From Avena insularis (lineage: Eukaryota; Streptophyta; Magnoliopsida; Poales; Poaceae): 64,000 bases of DNA. The position numbers were made by a program, and so were the translations under genes. Each line of letters opens with the position of its first letter. Position 1 is the first letter of the stretch. The notes below the pieces were generated by a model. It was not told the origin of the DNA. It made no database searches and saw only the letters and a list, made by a program, of their open reading frames with translations. Positions 48,290 through 58,508 of this stretch are shown piece after piece. Location of the stretch: the NCBI GenBank assembly GCA_023614405.1, contig CM042684.1, positions 537,772,682 through 537,836,681 of the forward strand. The letters are read 5' to 3'.

Positions 48290-48540
48290 CACCCATTTCA
48301 AGGATTTTTATTGAAAGAAATGGGAGGACACTATAATAACAACTATAAACTAGCTACTTTGGCTATTTGTGGTAAAATTAAAAACCTAACAGATAAATAA
48401 AAAATGCAGGTGATTATTCTTAATTGATACTAGTGTATATACCCAATAATGAAGATACGTAAAGGATATTCGGTCAATTAAGGCGATGCAGTCAACCGTG
48501 GAGACGGAGAAGAGAAAAAAAGGCAAGTGACGTGACCATA
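48290..48540 (+). promoter_or_regulatory. Orphan copy of the duplicated promoter
   Basis: The region from AGAAATGGGAGGACACTATA to AAAAAAAGGCAAGTGACGTG matches the upstream half of the membrane-protein gene promoter, then joins at 48541 to the segment that is also found at 36680. The TATA-like part and gene are missing. It marks a breakpoint of the duplications. Confidence 0.65.
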
Positions 48541-48648
48541 ATTCAAGGGGGCCTTAAACGTGAGGAATTATTGCACCTCCTTTGGAAAATCCACCTAGCA
48601 TTCAAAATTCTGATTTAAAAAAATTGAAAAATCGAGTTTTTCGCATAG

Positions 48649-48879
48649 AACCTGGAAATATGCGTCAACCCCAAGGACAACACTCTGATCTACGACCGCG
48701 CCTACCACTACGGCTGCGTGATGGTGGTGTTCACCCACACCAACATGCACACCAACTATTGGGAATAGTTCCCCAACAACGGTAGATTCATCAACTATGT
48801 CATGCCGGAGCTACCAATGGTAGAGGTGGTTGCGGCGCCGGAGGTGGCGATGGAGGAGGTGGCGCCGGACCAGCAGTAG
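48649..48879 (+). pseudogene. Unidentified terminal exon, copy 2
   Basis: Counterpart of 36785-37015 with the same acceptor-like TCGCATAG and the same length. It keeps NPKDNTLIYDRAYHYGC but has TAG after NYWE where the other copy has CAG. Flanking sequence (48541-49250) matches 36680-37377 closely, so both were duplicated together. Confidence 0.45.
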
Positions 48880-49184
48880 TGCAAAACTGACGGGTGTAAT
48901 GTCAGTTCTTCTAGTATTGAGTAGTAGTTTATCTTGATTGTAAACTTTTGCTCGTAATAATGAAACCTTCTATTTCAATTTCTGCTCGAAAGAGTTCTGC
49001 TCATAACCGTGATTGCACAATTCTATTTCGGTTTTGTTTGATAAGTGTAAACTCTTTTTTATTCCAGTTCCGTCAGAAGCTCATAGTGAAACACACCTAA
49101 ACTTGGTCCCATTGTAATCGTAGGCACCTCTACTTGACCCCTTAGCGACAAATGCAGACGAACTTTGTCTCGTAGTGACAAATG

Positions 49185-49554
49185 GGAAGACACTATAGAA
49201 TAACAAATATAAACGTTGTGTGACTAGGTAATATGGCTATTTGTGGTAAAATAAAAAACCTAAGATATAAATAAAAAAATCAGGTGATTATTGTTAATTG
49301 ATACTAGTGTACATACCCAATAATGAAAGGATATTCGGTCAATTAAGGCGATGCAATCAACCGAGGAGATGGAGAGAGAAAAAAAGGCAAGTGACGTGAC
49401 GATGAGCTAGCTATACCCGAAATGCCAGCCAAGCTCGCGCGTCCCTCCCTCTCCCTCCTCCATAAATACCAACGAATCCTATTAGGGTTCATATAGTACC
49501 AATCAAACACAAGAAGATCGATCGACCCTAGCTAGCTATTAGGGTTAACCCAGC
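49185..49554 (+). promoter_or_regulatory. Promoter region of the intact copy E
   Basis: Contains the conserved blocks listed for copy A, the TATA-like ATAAATA at 49462-49468 (93 bp before the ATG), CTAGCTAGCTATTAGGGTT just before the start, and GATCGATCGACCC. The GGTAATATGGCTATT at about 49229-49243 is the unoccupied target of the LINE found in the sister copy at 37378. Confidence 0.6.
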
Positions 49555-50070
49555 ATGGAGCCTGCAATCTCTTCCCCTCTGATGAGCTCGCCGGCGGCGA
49601 CAGCGCCGCCGTGCCTCATGAAGTGCGCGCAGCACGTGTTTGTGTTCCTTTTCCTGTTGGCTTGTGCCACGCATTTCTCCAGGTCAGCCGAGGGTTTCGC
49701 CATCAACGCCATCGTCGTGGTGTACTACACGGCCACGATCCACCTTGAGCTCCTCAGGAAGAAGAACCTTGATCAGGTACCTACAGCTACATTACTTAGA
49801 TGGAAGTAAACAATCATATGAGAATGCCATCTCAATTTAACTCCTCTTTTTGGGCGCATGCAGGTGATCTGGCCGCTGGAGTTGATCGCGGCCGGGATTA
49901 CGTCCATCTCCATGGTCACGGCGTTCCTCGTCTTTCAGCCCGATCGGCGCGACCTATGCGGGAATGTCATCTTCTCCTTGTGGGCGGCGTTGGCCATCAA
50001 GCCTATCTGCCACCACATTGGACTTGACGTTGACGATGCAAAATACCAAGATGCATCGGACCTAGTCTAG
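49555..50070 (+). CDS. Small four-helix membrane protein, intact copy E
   Basis: Exon 1 is 49555-49776 (74 codons) and exon 2 is 49864-50070, stop TAG, giving 142 residues. The intron has a CAG|GTACCT donor and a GCATGCAG acceptor and is phase 0. Hydrophobic segments at about 28-41 (VFVFLFLLACATHF), 48-64 (FAINAIVVVYYTATIHL), 79-98 (LELIAAGITSISMVTAFLVF) and 108-121 suggest four membrane helices with short loops. The loop after helix 3 is basic and acidic (QPDRRD), and the tail ends DDAKYQDASDLV. The N-terminus is Ser/Pro/Ala-rich. I do not recognise the family. It is the only one of five copies with an intact frame, start, splice sites and promoter, and it is likely expressed from the adjacent TATA-like site. 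Family-wide conservation of exon 2 favours coding over chance. Confidence 0.72.
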
Positions 50071-50673
50071 TCAAGTAGTAGTAAAAACGATGGCACCAGG
50101 AAATAGTGTTTTTATGAGTGTGGTTCTTTTTCTTAGTTTGTTTTGTTCTATATTGAAACAGAGGGGATATGTTTTTCCACATACAACTAGGGACGAATAC
50201 TATGATGTATGTGATGGTTTGACGGGTGTGCTTGCAAACTGAGTAAACCTTTTCTGTCAGGTAGCGATCGAGATGCACTTATCTTGTTCATCAGATGGGA
50301 TTGTAACAATCTACTCTCAGTGTCCAGCAGATCACCCCATAAATGTCTCGCCCCATGAATATCGATGTTATACGAGAGCGGACTACAACAGGAATAATAC
50401 AAGGTAATAGGGGTCACCGCACGGCGATACGGAGCAGCAAAGTTCGCAGATCAGTGGTACCTAATCTAGGTTGGTTGCATCAGTGTCAGTGAATGGATGT
50501 TCCCTGATCCATAAGTTAAAGCACTGACCGAATCAATACACAACATATTGGAGGGCGATGTCATTCATGTGTGGCTCCCTCTAGTTTATGTTCATTCCAA
50601 ATACTGCTTAGCTCGTAATTGATCTCGGATAACTGCAGCAATTATACTGTACATTCTTCCACTTTGTACAGAT

Positions 50674-50814
50674 AGGGTGTCAAGTGGGATTCCACCATGT
50701 CCCATCTTTAGTTCATTTACCAAAATCTAATTTAAATTTTGAGCAAACTTTTGAACTAGAATTTAACAAATGAACTAGATGTAGGATTTGTGTGCGATCC
50801 CACTTGACACCTTA
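50674..50814. mobile_element. Mutator-type MITE
   Basis: Starts AGGGTGTCAAGTGGGAT and ends with the inverse (ATCCCACTTGACACCTTA). It is flanked by TGTACAGAT and TGTACACAT (8 of 9 match). The sister region near 35316 reads TTTGTACAGATGAGAGCATC without the insert. A 9-bp duplication fits Mutator-type elements. Length 141 bp. Confidence 0.75.
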
Positions 50815-51020
50815 TGTACACATGTGAGCATCGGATTTTGTCGAAAATGGGCTATTTATTACAGCCGACAAATATCCAAAATTGAACTAGAAAAAACTAG
50901 GCGATCATTACAACAAAATCTGTTTATCCTGATGCCTAGAAGGATGGAAGATCAATCCTCAGATCACGCTGTCATCCAAGACGGAAAAAAAAATCCCTCA
51001 CCATATCCTCTAAACGTGTA

Positions 51021-51181
51021 CATCCCTCCGTAATTAGAGATGACTATAAACGGAGAGTAGCCGTACTCTGTTAGATAACCTGCGAGTTAGTAGACAATAA
51101 TTTATTATTAGAAATCTTGTTATTTTTATATAGCCATAGCGACCAAATAATGTCAAACGTTTCCATCCTAAATGGAGGGAG
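51021..51181. mobile_element. Stowaway-like MITE, diverged
   Basis: CATCCCTCCGTAATTAG on the left and the inverse of CTCCCTCCATTTAGGATGG on the right, with TA on both sides (51019-51020, 51182-51183). The arms match only at the outermost bases, so the call is moderate. Confidence 0.45.
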
Positions 51182-51184
51182 TAC

Positions 51185-51420
51185 TGCTTAGCTCGTATTG
51201 CTCTTAGATAACTGCAGCAATCATACTGTACATTGTTCCACTTTGTACAAATAGGGTGTCAACTGGGATCCCAACCTATCCCATCTTTAGTTCATTTAAC
51301 ACAATCTAATTTAAATTTTGAGCAAAATTTTGAACTAGATTTGACAAAGGAACTAAAGGTGGGATTTATGTGCGATCCCACTTGACACCTTATGTACATA
51401 TGTGAGCATCATATTTTTTT
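51185..51420. repeat. Tandem duplicate of 50600-50850, including the MITE
   Basis: CTGCTTAGCTCGTA, TAACTGCAGCAATCATACTG and the whole Mutator-type MITE (here 51253-51392) recur in the same order, with several percent divergence. The MITE therefore inserted before this local duplication. Confidence 0.7.
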
Positions 51421-51739
51421 TTGAGAAATGGGTTATTTATTACGAATAGTAATATTTATACCTGGCCTTTGCATAATCAGAATGTACACGAGGACGGATT
51501 AAATCGGCCCGGTGGACATGCCCTTACATATTGGAAGACACACATGGACCAGGCATCGACAATTCAGCTTCAAACACCATCAAAACTGACAATGTGCGGA
51601 CTAATGTGTACATAATTATTGGATGTGGTACAAGGTTTGTCAATGACAATTTGGCGGCGGCAAGCAACGGAAGAAAAACTATGATCTCCACCTCAGAGTC
51701 CGTGGATGTCCACCTATCTGCCGTGCGTTTCAGGTGAGT

Positions 51740-54260
51740 CCGATGCGCCGATTCAGGATGACAAAAATTCGGTAACCCCGTTGGGTGGCTCTATTTGACC
51801 GCGTTGACTCTACGCTCAGGGGCTGCACCAACCCCGATGTGCGACCTCTGCGGTCTTCGGTTTTGACGACTCGGGGGCTCCCTCAGCTCTAGCAATCTGC
51901 TGAATCCTCGGCTACGGTGATCCGCTACGGCCTTTGACTATGGCTACCCGCTACAATCTTCGACTCCTGAGACCCGCCGATCGCATCGGCTCCCGCGACT
52001 GTGATCGGCGGGTTGCATCGGCTCCCACGAGCGCGACCCGCTGGTCGCAACAGCTCCCACTATCCGCCGGACGCATCGACTTAGTCCGTTGCGTCAACTA
52101 CCTGTATGCCGTGCAACTTCGACAGGTGTGCCGTGCCGACTCAAGATGATAAAAACCTGATGACTCGTCGTCGTGTCGACTTCGTCCACCAGAGACCCGT
52201 TGTGGGCTTCGAATGCGGTGATCCGCTACAATTTTAACATGCGGACACCTGCAGGTTACATCGACTCCCGTGATCCACCGATCGCATCCGCTCCCGCGAC
52301 CCACCGGTTGCATTTGTTCCCACAATCCTCCGATCGCATTGGTTCCCGTGACCCATTCACCTTGTCGACAACCAATAAAGCTAATTTTCTCTCTACTTAG
52401 AGTTGATTCTTTTTAACTCACACTCGAAACACTCGGTGGATGTGCCCTCTTCGAGTAACCTAATGTGTCATCGACTCCCTACAGTCGAGCACCTTATACG
52501 TCATAGCCCGAGTAGCTAATTTTGCATGGTCGTCGAATTCTTGAACTCCGAGTACCTCGGCAAGGTACTGAGACTAAGGGTAATCAGGCTAACTAAAAGG
52601 CCTAGCAAACAGTGCAAAAGTATTGACTCAATTGGCACCAAAATTTTACTTTACAAGCCAACATGCAAATATTCTTTACAAGATACATGTACTTCATAAT
52701 TCTTTGCATTTTTTCAGCTTACAAGGATACCGACTACATCAGGATATTCTATCGGGTCCTCCAACAGGAGTCGATAAAACAACCGGCTACGCCATAAACT
52801 CAAGACCTGAGTCGAGTCCCTCCTCGGATGGTTGCATCACTTGATGCTACAAAGACGTGATGTTGACCGCGTACCCGATAGAAGCAACTGCATCGACTTC
52901 ATGCCCATCATCGACTCACCTGGCTAAATACTGCATGACTCCACCATGTGGACTCTGACTGCAGCATCGACTCTTGGCTCCTTATGCGTGAGACGCTGAC
53001 TCGATGCACTTTCGGATCAGTGGCTTCTCCTCGCATGATTTTCAACTGCGTCTACAATATACAAGACTCGAGTCGCTGCTTGAGTCTATGACTCCAGCAG
53101 ACATTCGGGGGCTACTCCAAACTGGAGCAATGGTCGCGCACATACAAGATCTTTGAGTGGCACGCTCCATTTCTCATTCGAATCTACGACTCGAATGAGG
53201 ACTCGGGTGCTACTCTCATAGGACACACTGGTCACGCATTCAAAAAAGCGTCAGTATTGATGGCATTTGCAAGATCATCCTAAATACTTCTGGATCATTG
53301 TCTCTACACAACCGACGACTATAAGTCTCTGATCGTGTCTATGACTCAAACAGACACTCGGGGACTACTCCCATAGGGAGTCCTGGTCATGTGCCCTATG
53401 GAAAACAAAATATTCATAGTACAGTCCATTGTATCAAATGTGTCCACAATGTCGACTTGCTTACAGCAAAAAAACTCACTGGCGACTCCGCCCACTTACA
53501 TTGCAATGTCAAGTTCAGATACATCGTCTCCTTGGCCACTCGAATCACCTCCGTGGTGACAAGCATTCAGAAGTTGTGTGTACAACGCAAAGATAAGACC
53601 TATAGATCTAATCCAATGGCCTGGAAACTGCATCCGTTGCGCTCTACTAGATAAATACCGTGTCTACGACATGAAGAAAATCTCGATGGATGCGTTGGGT
53701 ACATACTTATCAACTTGAATTCGGCTCAGTAAGGCCTCCACGACATGAGTTGAACTACGCCAGCAATTTCTAAATTCGAGTATGGGGACTCGATTTTGAG
53801 TAGATGGCGTTGTTTTTTCCCTAGAGCAATTAACTGATTCTGATCTGTCGAGCATACTAGGCATGTTTACCAGTATCCCTATGAACAATTACGAATTTTG
53901 ACAGACCCGATGAACTCTTGGGTGAGTTCTTCGCACTCGATACAACTATCAACTTTGACATCCAAATGCAAGGCTCAAAGATGGACACTCAGGGGCTACT
54001 CACATATAGGTATGCCGAACGGGAACCCGACTACAGCCTACCTAGTACGGTTCAATGGAAGAAACATTCGACGACCTGTCAAGGTCCATGACGCCCATGA
54101 CAGTTCGGCTGGTACGAAGCCCATATGGACGCGGAATCCAAGCACGCAAGACAAGGAAATCTCAAAACTAGAGTTGGAATCCAACTTATAACCTACTCAT
54201 ATTGGTACTTGAGACCTAGCATCCCCATATATAAAGATTAGGAGAGTCCAACGATGAGGC
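51740..54260. mobile_element. Degenerate gypsy internal region
   Basis: The stretch repeats variants of ACTCGGGGGCTACTCC (about 51868, 53105, 53200, 53350, 53985), each followed by a CATAGGGA/CCTGGTC-like block, and clusters of CCGATCGCATCGGCTCCCGCG around 51970-52340. Such repeats are found in the non-coding internal part of Triticeae gypsy elements. No gag or pol domain is recognisable and no long frame exists. Confidence 0.4.
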
Positions 54261-54784
54261 ACTGATATGTTGCTAACGTATCTATAATTTTTGATGTTCC
54301 ATGCTTGTTTTATATCTACTTTCTTATGTTTGTCCACACTTTGGAGTATTTGTATACACTTTCTTGGACTAACCTATTAACAAGATGCCACAGTGCCAGC
54401 TGCCTGTTTTCTGCTGTTTTTGGTTCCAGGAAAGTTAGAAAATGAATACTCTCAAAATTGGACGGGACAAAAGCCAAAGTTAATATTTCAACGAGGGGGA
54501 CACAAAGCCAGAAGAGGAGACGGAGAGGGGCTAGAGGCCGGCCACACCACCTGGCCATGCGGCCAGGCCTGGCCAGTGCCAGGGGTTGATGTGGCCGCCT
54601 AGGGCACCCCCTCGGCCTCCCCTTTCGCCTATAAGATGCCTCCGATACAGAAACCCTAAGTAACTGATCAGAATTCCACGAAAGAGTCTGTAGCCGCCAC
54701 CATCTCCATCCCTAGATCGGGAGGGATCTGAAGCTCTTCTCGGCACCCAGCCGGAGGGGAGAATTCACCCTGGAGGCCTTCTTC

Positions 54785-56455
54785 TGTTGGAGATATGCCC
54801 AAGAGGCAATAATAAAAGTGGTTATTATTATATATTTGTGTTTATGATGAATGTTTACATCCCATGCTATAATTGTATTATTAGGAAACACTAATACTTG
54901 TGTGCTTTGTAAACGTAAAAGAGTCCCTAGTAAGCCTCTTGTTGAACTAGCTTGTTGATTAATAGATGATCATGGTTTCCTGATCATGGATATTGGATGT
55001 CATTAATAACAAGGTTATATTATTAGGAGAATGATATGATGGACACGCCCCCATAGTAAGTATAGCATAAGATCAAGTCATTAAGTTCGCATTGCTACAA
55101 GCTTTCAAATACATAGTAACCTAATCCTTCGACCATGAGGTTATGTTAATCACCATCACCGGATGGGTACTTTGATGACATCAAACACTGCTTCGTAACT
55201 GGGTGGTCATAAAGGTGTCATTGGGTATTCTAAAAATATGTGTTGAAGCGCATGGACCAAGATTGGGATTTGTCCATGCATATGACAGATAGATATGCTC
55301 TGGGCCCTCTCGATGGAATGTCATCTAGTTAGCTTGCAAGCATGTGACTAGGTCACAAGGGATGACATATCATGGAACGAGTAAAGAGTACTTATTAGTA
55401 ATGAGGTAGAACTAGGTATGTAGATACCGACGATCAAACCTCGGATGAGTAGAGTATCGCGTGACAGGGAATTGGTTTCGTATGTTAATGGTTCTATCGA
55501 TCACGAAGTCATCGTTGAGTATGTGGGAGCCATTATGGATCTCCAGATCCCGCTGATGGTTATTGATCTCAGAGGTGTCTCCATCATGTCTACATATTCA
55601 TGAACCGTAGGGTGACACACTTAAGGTTCGATGTTGTTTAGGTAGATATGGAATGTGCGTTGGAGACCAAATGTTGTTAGGAGTCTCGGATTGGATCTGA
55701 GACATCACGAGGAGATCCGGAATTGTTCGGAGAATAAGATTCGTATAATGGAGATCATTTTTCTAGGTTCAGAAATGTCCCGGAGTATTTATATGGGGGT
55801 TCTAGAAGGTGTCGGAATGTTCCGAAAGGTTCTAGAAATTTCTATGGAGTTTACTTGAAAACCAAGAAAGAAAAAGGGGAAACTTGGGGGGGAAGGAAAC
55901 TCCCCCAAGCCCCCCTTGTGCACCGGCCCTAGGAGGTGGGCCTAGGGGTGGAACCCTAGGCCGCACCCCTCCCTCTATATATAGAGAGGTGGAGGCGCCA
56001 CCCCCCTTGCCCCTCCACTCTTTCCCTAGCCGCCTCTCTCCTCCTCCTTCGCTCTGCTCAGGCTTAGGCGAAGCCCTGCAGAATTCTCTACTCCACCACC
56101 ACCACCACACCGTCGTGCTGCTGGGATTCCGTGGTGAGATCTACTACCTCCGCTGCTTGCTGGAACAGGGAGAGGAAGGTCTGCATTGACTCCGCACGTG
56201 TGACCGACTGCGGAAGCGCTGCCGGAACGCGGCACCGGAAGGATCGTCTACTCGATCTTGAGATCGGCAAGTGATCGTCTACATCAACCACGAGATCCGA
56301 TCTTGCACAAGGCTTTCGGATCTACAAGGGTTATTACAGATCTATCTCGTTGCACATGTCTAATAGATTAGATCTTGGCTTTTATCTAGATTAGATCTAG
56401 GTTTTGTTCGTTCTTGCGGTAGAAATTTTTTGTTTTCCATGCTACGAACCCATCA
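54785..56455 (+). repeat. Copia 5' LTR
   Basis: A 1671-bp repeat of 61623-63302. By eye the two differ by single bases every 30-50 bp and by a longer G run in the 3' copy, that is a few percent, so the insertion is not very recent. CTATATATAGAGAGG at about 55973-55987 is the likely TATA region of the element's promoter. Confidence 0.9.
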
Positions 56456-56456
56456 G

Positions 56457-56470
56457 TGGTATCAGAGTCG
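56457..56470 (+). other. Copia primer-binding site
   Basis: TGGTATCAGAGTCG directly follows the 5' LTR after one base. It fits complementarity to the 3' end of initiator methionine tRNA, the usual primer for copia elements. Confidence 0.85.
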
Positions 56471-57668
56471 TGTCTATGCGTAGATATGTTGCACGAGTAG
56501 AACACAATGGTTTTGTGGGCGTTGGTGCTCGTGCCGTCTTTTGCTTTGTGTACTTTGCATCTTGCGGTATGGTTGGATGAAGCGGCTCGGGCTAACCTTA
56601 CATGTCATCGCACATGAGACTTGCTCCACGCTTGACGTGTAACTTGCTTTGCACAAGTGGCTTTATGGGTGTCATCTCTCTCACCATAGTATAGATCCAA
56701 TTTACACTTTGCACTTGATAGCACTTGTATCAACGTTGTGGTTCAGTTCCGTAGGTAAGATCCGTTCTTATTCGAAAGCCCCAAACCACGTAAAACATGC
56801 AAATAAAATTAGAGGCGTCTAACTTGTTTTTGCAGGGGTTTTGTGATGTGATATGGCCATCATGTGATTGTGGTTATATTTGATGTATGCAATGATCCTT
56901 GTTGTAATATGGCAGCAACGGCGAGAAGCCTAATGGTTGTCTTTAATTCGTTAAGACCTGCGTGTCTATTCATCTTGTAATAGCTTTATTCCAAGTAGTT
57001 GTAATAGTTGCTAGCGATGATGGACAACCATGAAGCGGCGCCATCGACCTTGACATAATCTTTGGTGATGATGGAGATCATGTCCGTGCTTTGGAGATGG
57101 AGATCAAAGGAACAAGAAGAAAGGGCCATATCATATCACACTAATTATGAATTGCATGTGATGTTAATCCTTTATGCATCTTGTATTGCTTAGATCACGA
57201 CGGTAGCATTATAAGATGATCCCTCTCACTAAAATATCAAGTAATAAAGTGTTCATCCTTAGTTGGCACCGTTGCTAAGACTCGTCGTTTCGAAGCATCT
57301 CGTGATGATCGGATGTGATAGATTCTACGTGTGCATACAACGGGTGCAAGCCAGATTTGCACATGCGGAAACTAAGGTTAATCTTGACGAGCCTAGCATG
57401 TACAGACATGGTCTCGTAACACGGAATACCGAAAGGTAGAGCATGAGTCATATAAATGATATGATGAACATGAAGATTGTTCGCCGATGAAACTACATCT
57501 TCTCTCGTGAAGATTGGACTTGGTGTAGTGGACTTGGTTCGTGTAATCACTAAGACAATGTGAGGGATGTTGTTTTGAGTGGGAGTTCACCTAGTTAATT
57601 TAAGAATTAAAATTGAATTCATTTTATCATAAACTTAGTCTAAACTACTTGCAAATTTGTTGTAGATT

Positions 57669-58508
57669 ATGGCGAACCTCTCCATCAATTTCAATGCGTT
57701 CCTAGAGAAAGAAAAGCTTAAGAACAATGGAAGCAACTTCACGGACTGGCTCCGTGGACTGAAGATTGCCCTTCGGGCTGGTCAGTTGACCTATGTGCTC
57801 GAAGCACCGCTAGGTGACCCACCTACAGAAGATGTCACCGATGACGTAAAGAATGTTTACGCCACTCGTAAAAATCATTACTCCATAGTTTAGTGTGCCA
57901 TCATGTACGGTTTAGAAACGGAGCTTCAGAAGCGCTTTGAGCACCACGACCCGTTCGAGATCATTAAGGAGCTCAGGCTGATTTTTGAGACTCACGCGGC
58001 CGTGGAGAGCTATGAGGCCTCCGAAAAGTTCTTTAACTGTAAGATGGAAGAGGGTAGCTCCGTTAGCGAGCACGTGCTCACCATGTCTAGGCACGCAAAC
58101 AAACTCCAAGAGTTGGGGATAACGATTCCTAATGAGTTAGGGATTCACCGTGTCCTCCAATCACTGCCACCGAGTTATAAGAACTTTATGATGAACTACA
58201 ATATGCACTGCATGAACAAGACGTTGCCTGAACTATCGTCCATGCTGAAAACTGCTGAAGTGGAGATCAAGAAGGAGCACCAAGTGTTGATGGTCAATAA
58301 GACCACCAATTTCAAGAAACAGGGCAAGCCTAAGAACAAGGGCAACTTCAAGAAGGACGACAAGAAAGCTGCCGCACCTGCTAAGAAGCCCAAGGCTAGT
58401 CCTAAGCTGGCCCAATCTTTGCTCTTGCAAGGGTGCTGGTCCTTTGGGCGTAATCCCCCAAGTACAGCGGATCAAGAAGAAAGGTATATTCGATATACAT
58501 GTTATTGA
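57669..58508 (+). pseudogene. Copia gag, one premature stop, knuckle missing
   Basis: The start at 57669 opens a typical copia Gag (FTDWLRGLKIAL, YEASEKFFNCKM, VLQSLPPSYKNFMMNY, lysine-rich tail). TAG at 57891-57893 interrupts the frame, and the frame continues unchanged after it. Where a CCHC zinc knuckle would be expected, after about 58400, the sequence reads LLLQGCWSFGRN instead and has no CCHC pattern. Gag forms the virus-like particle; this copy could not supply it unaided. Confidence 0.8.
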
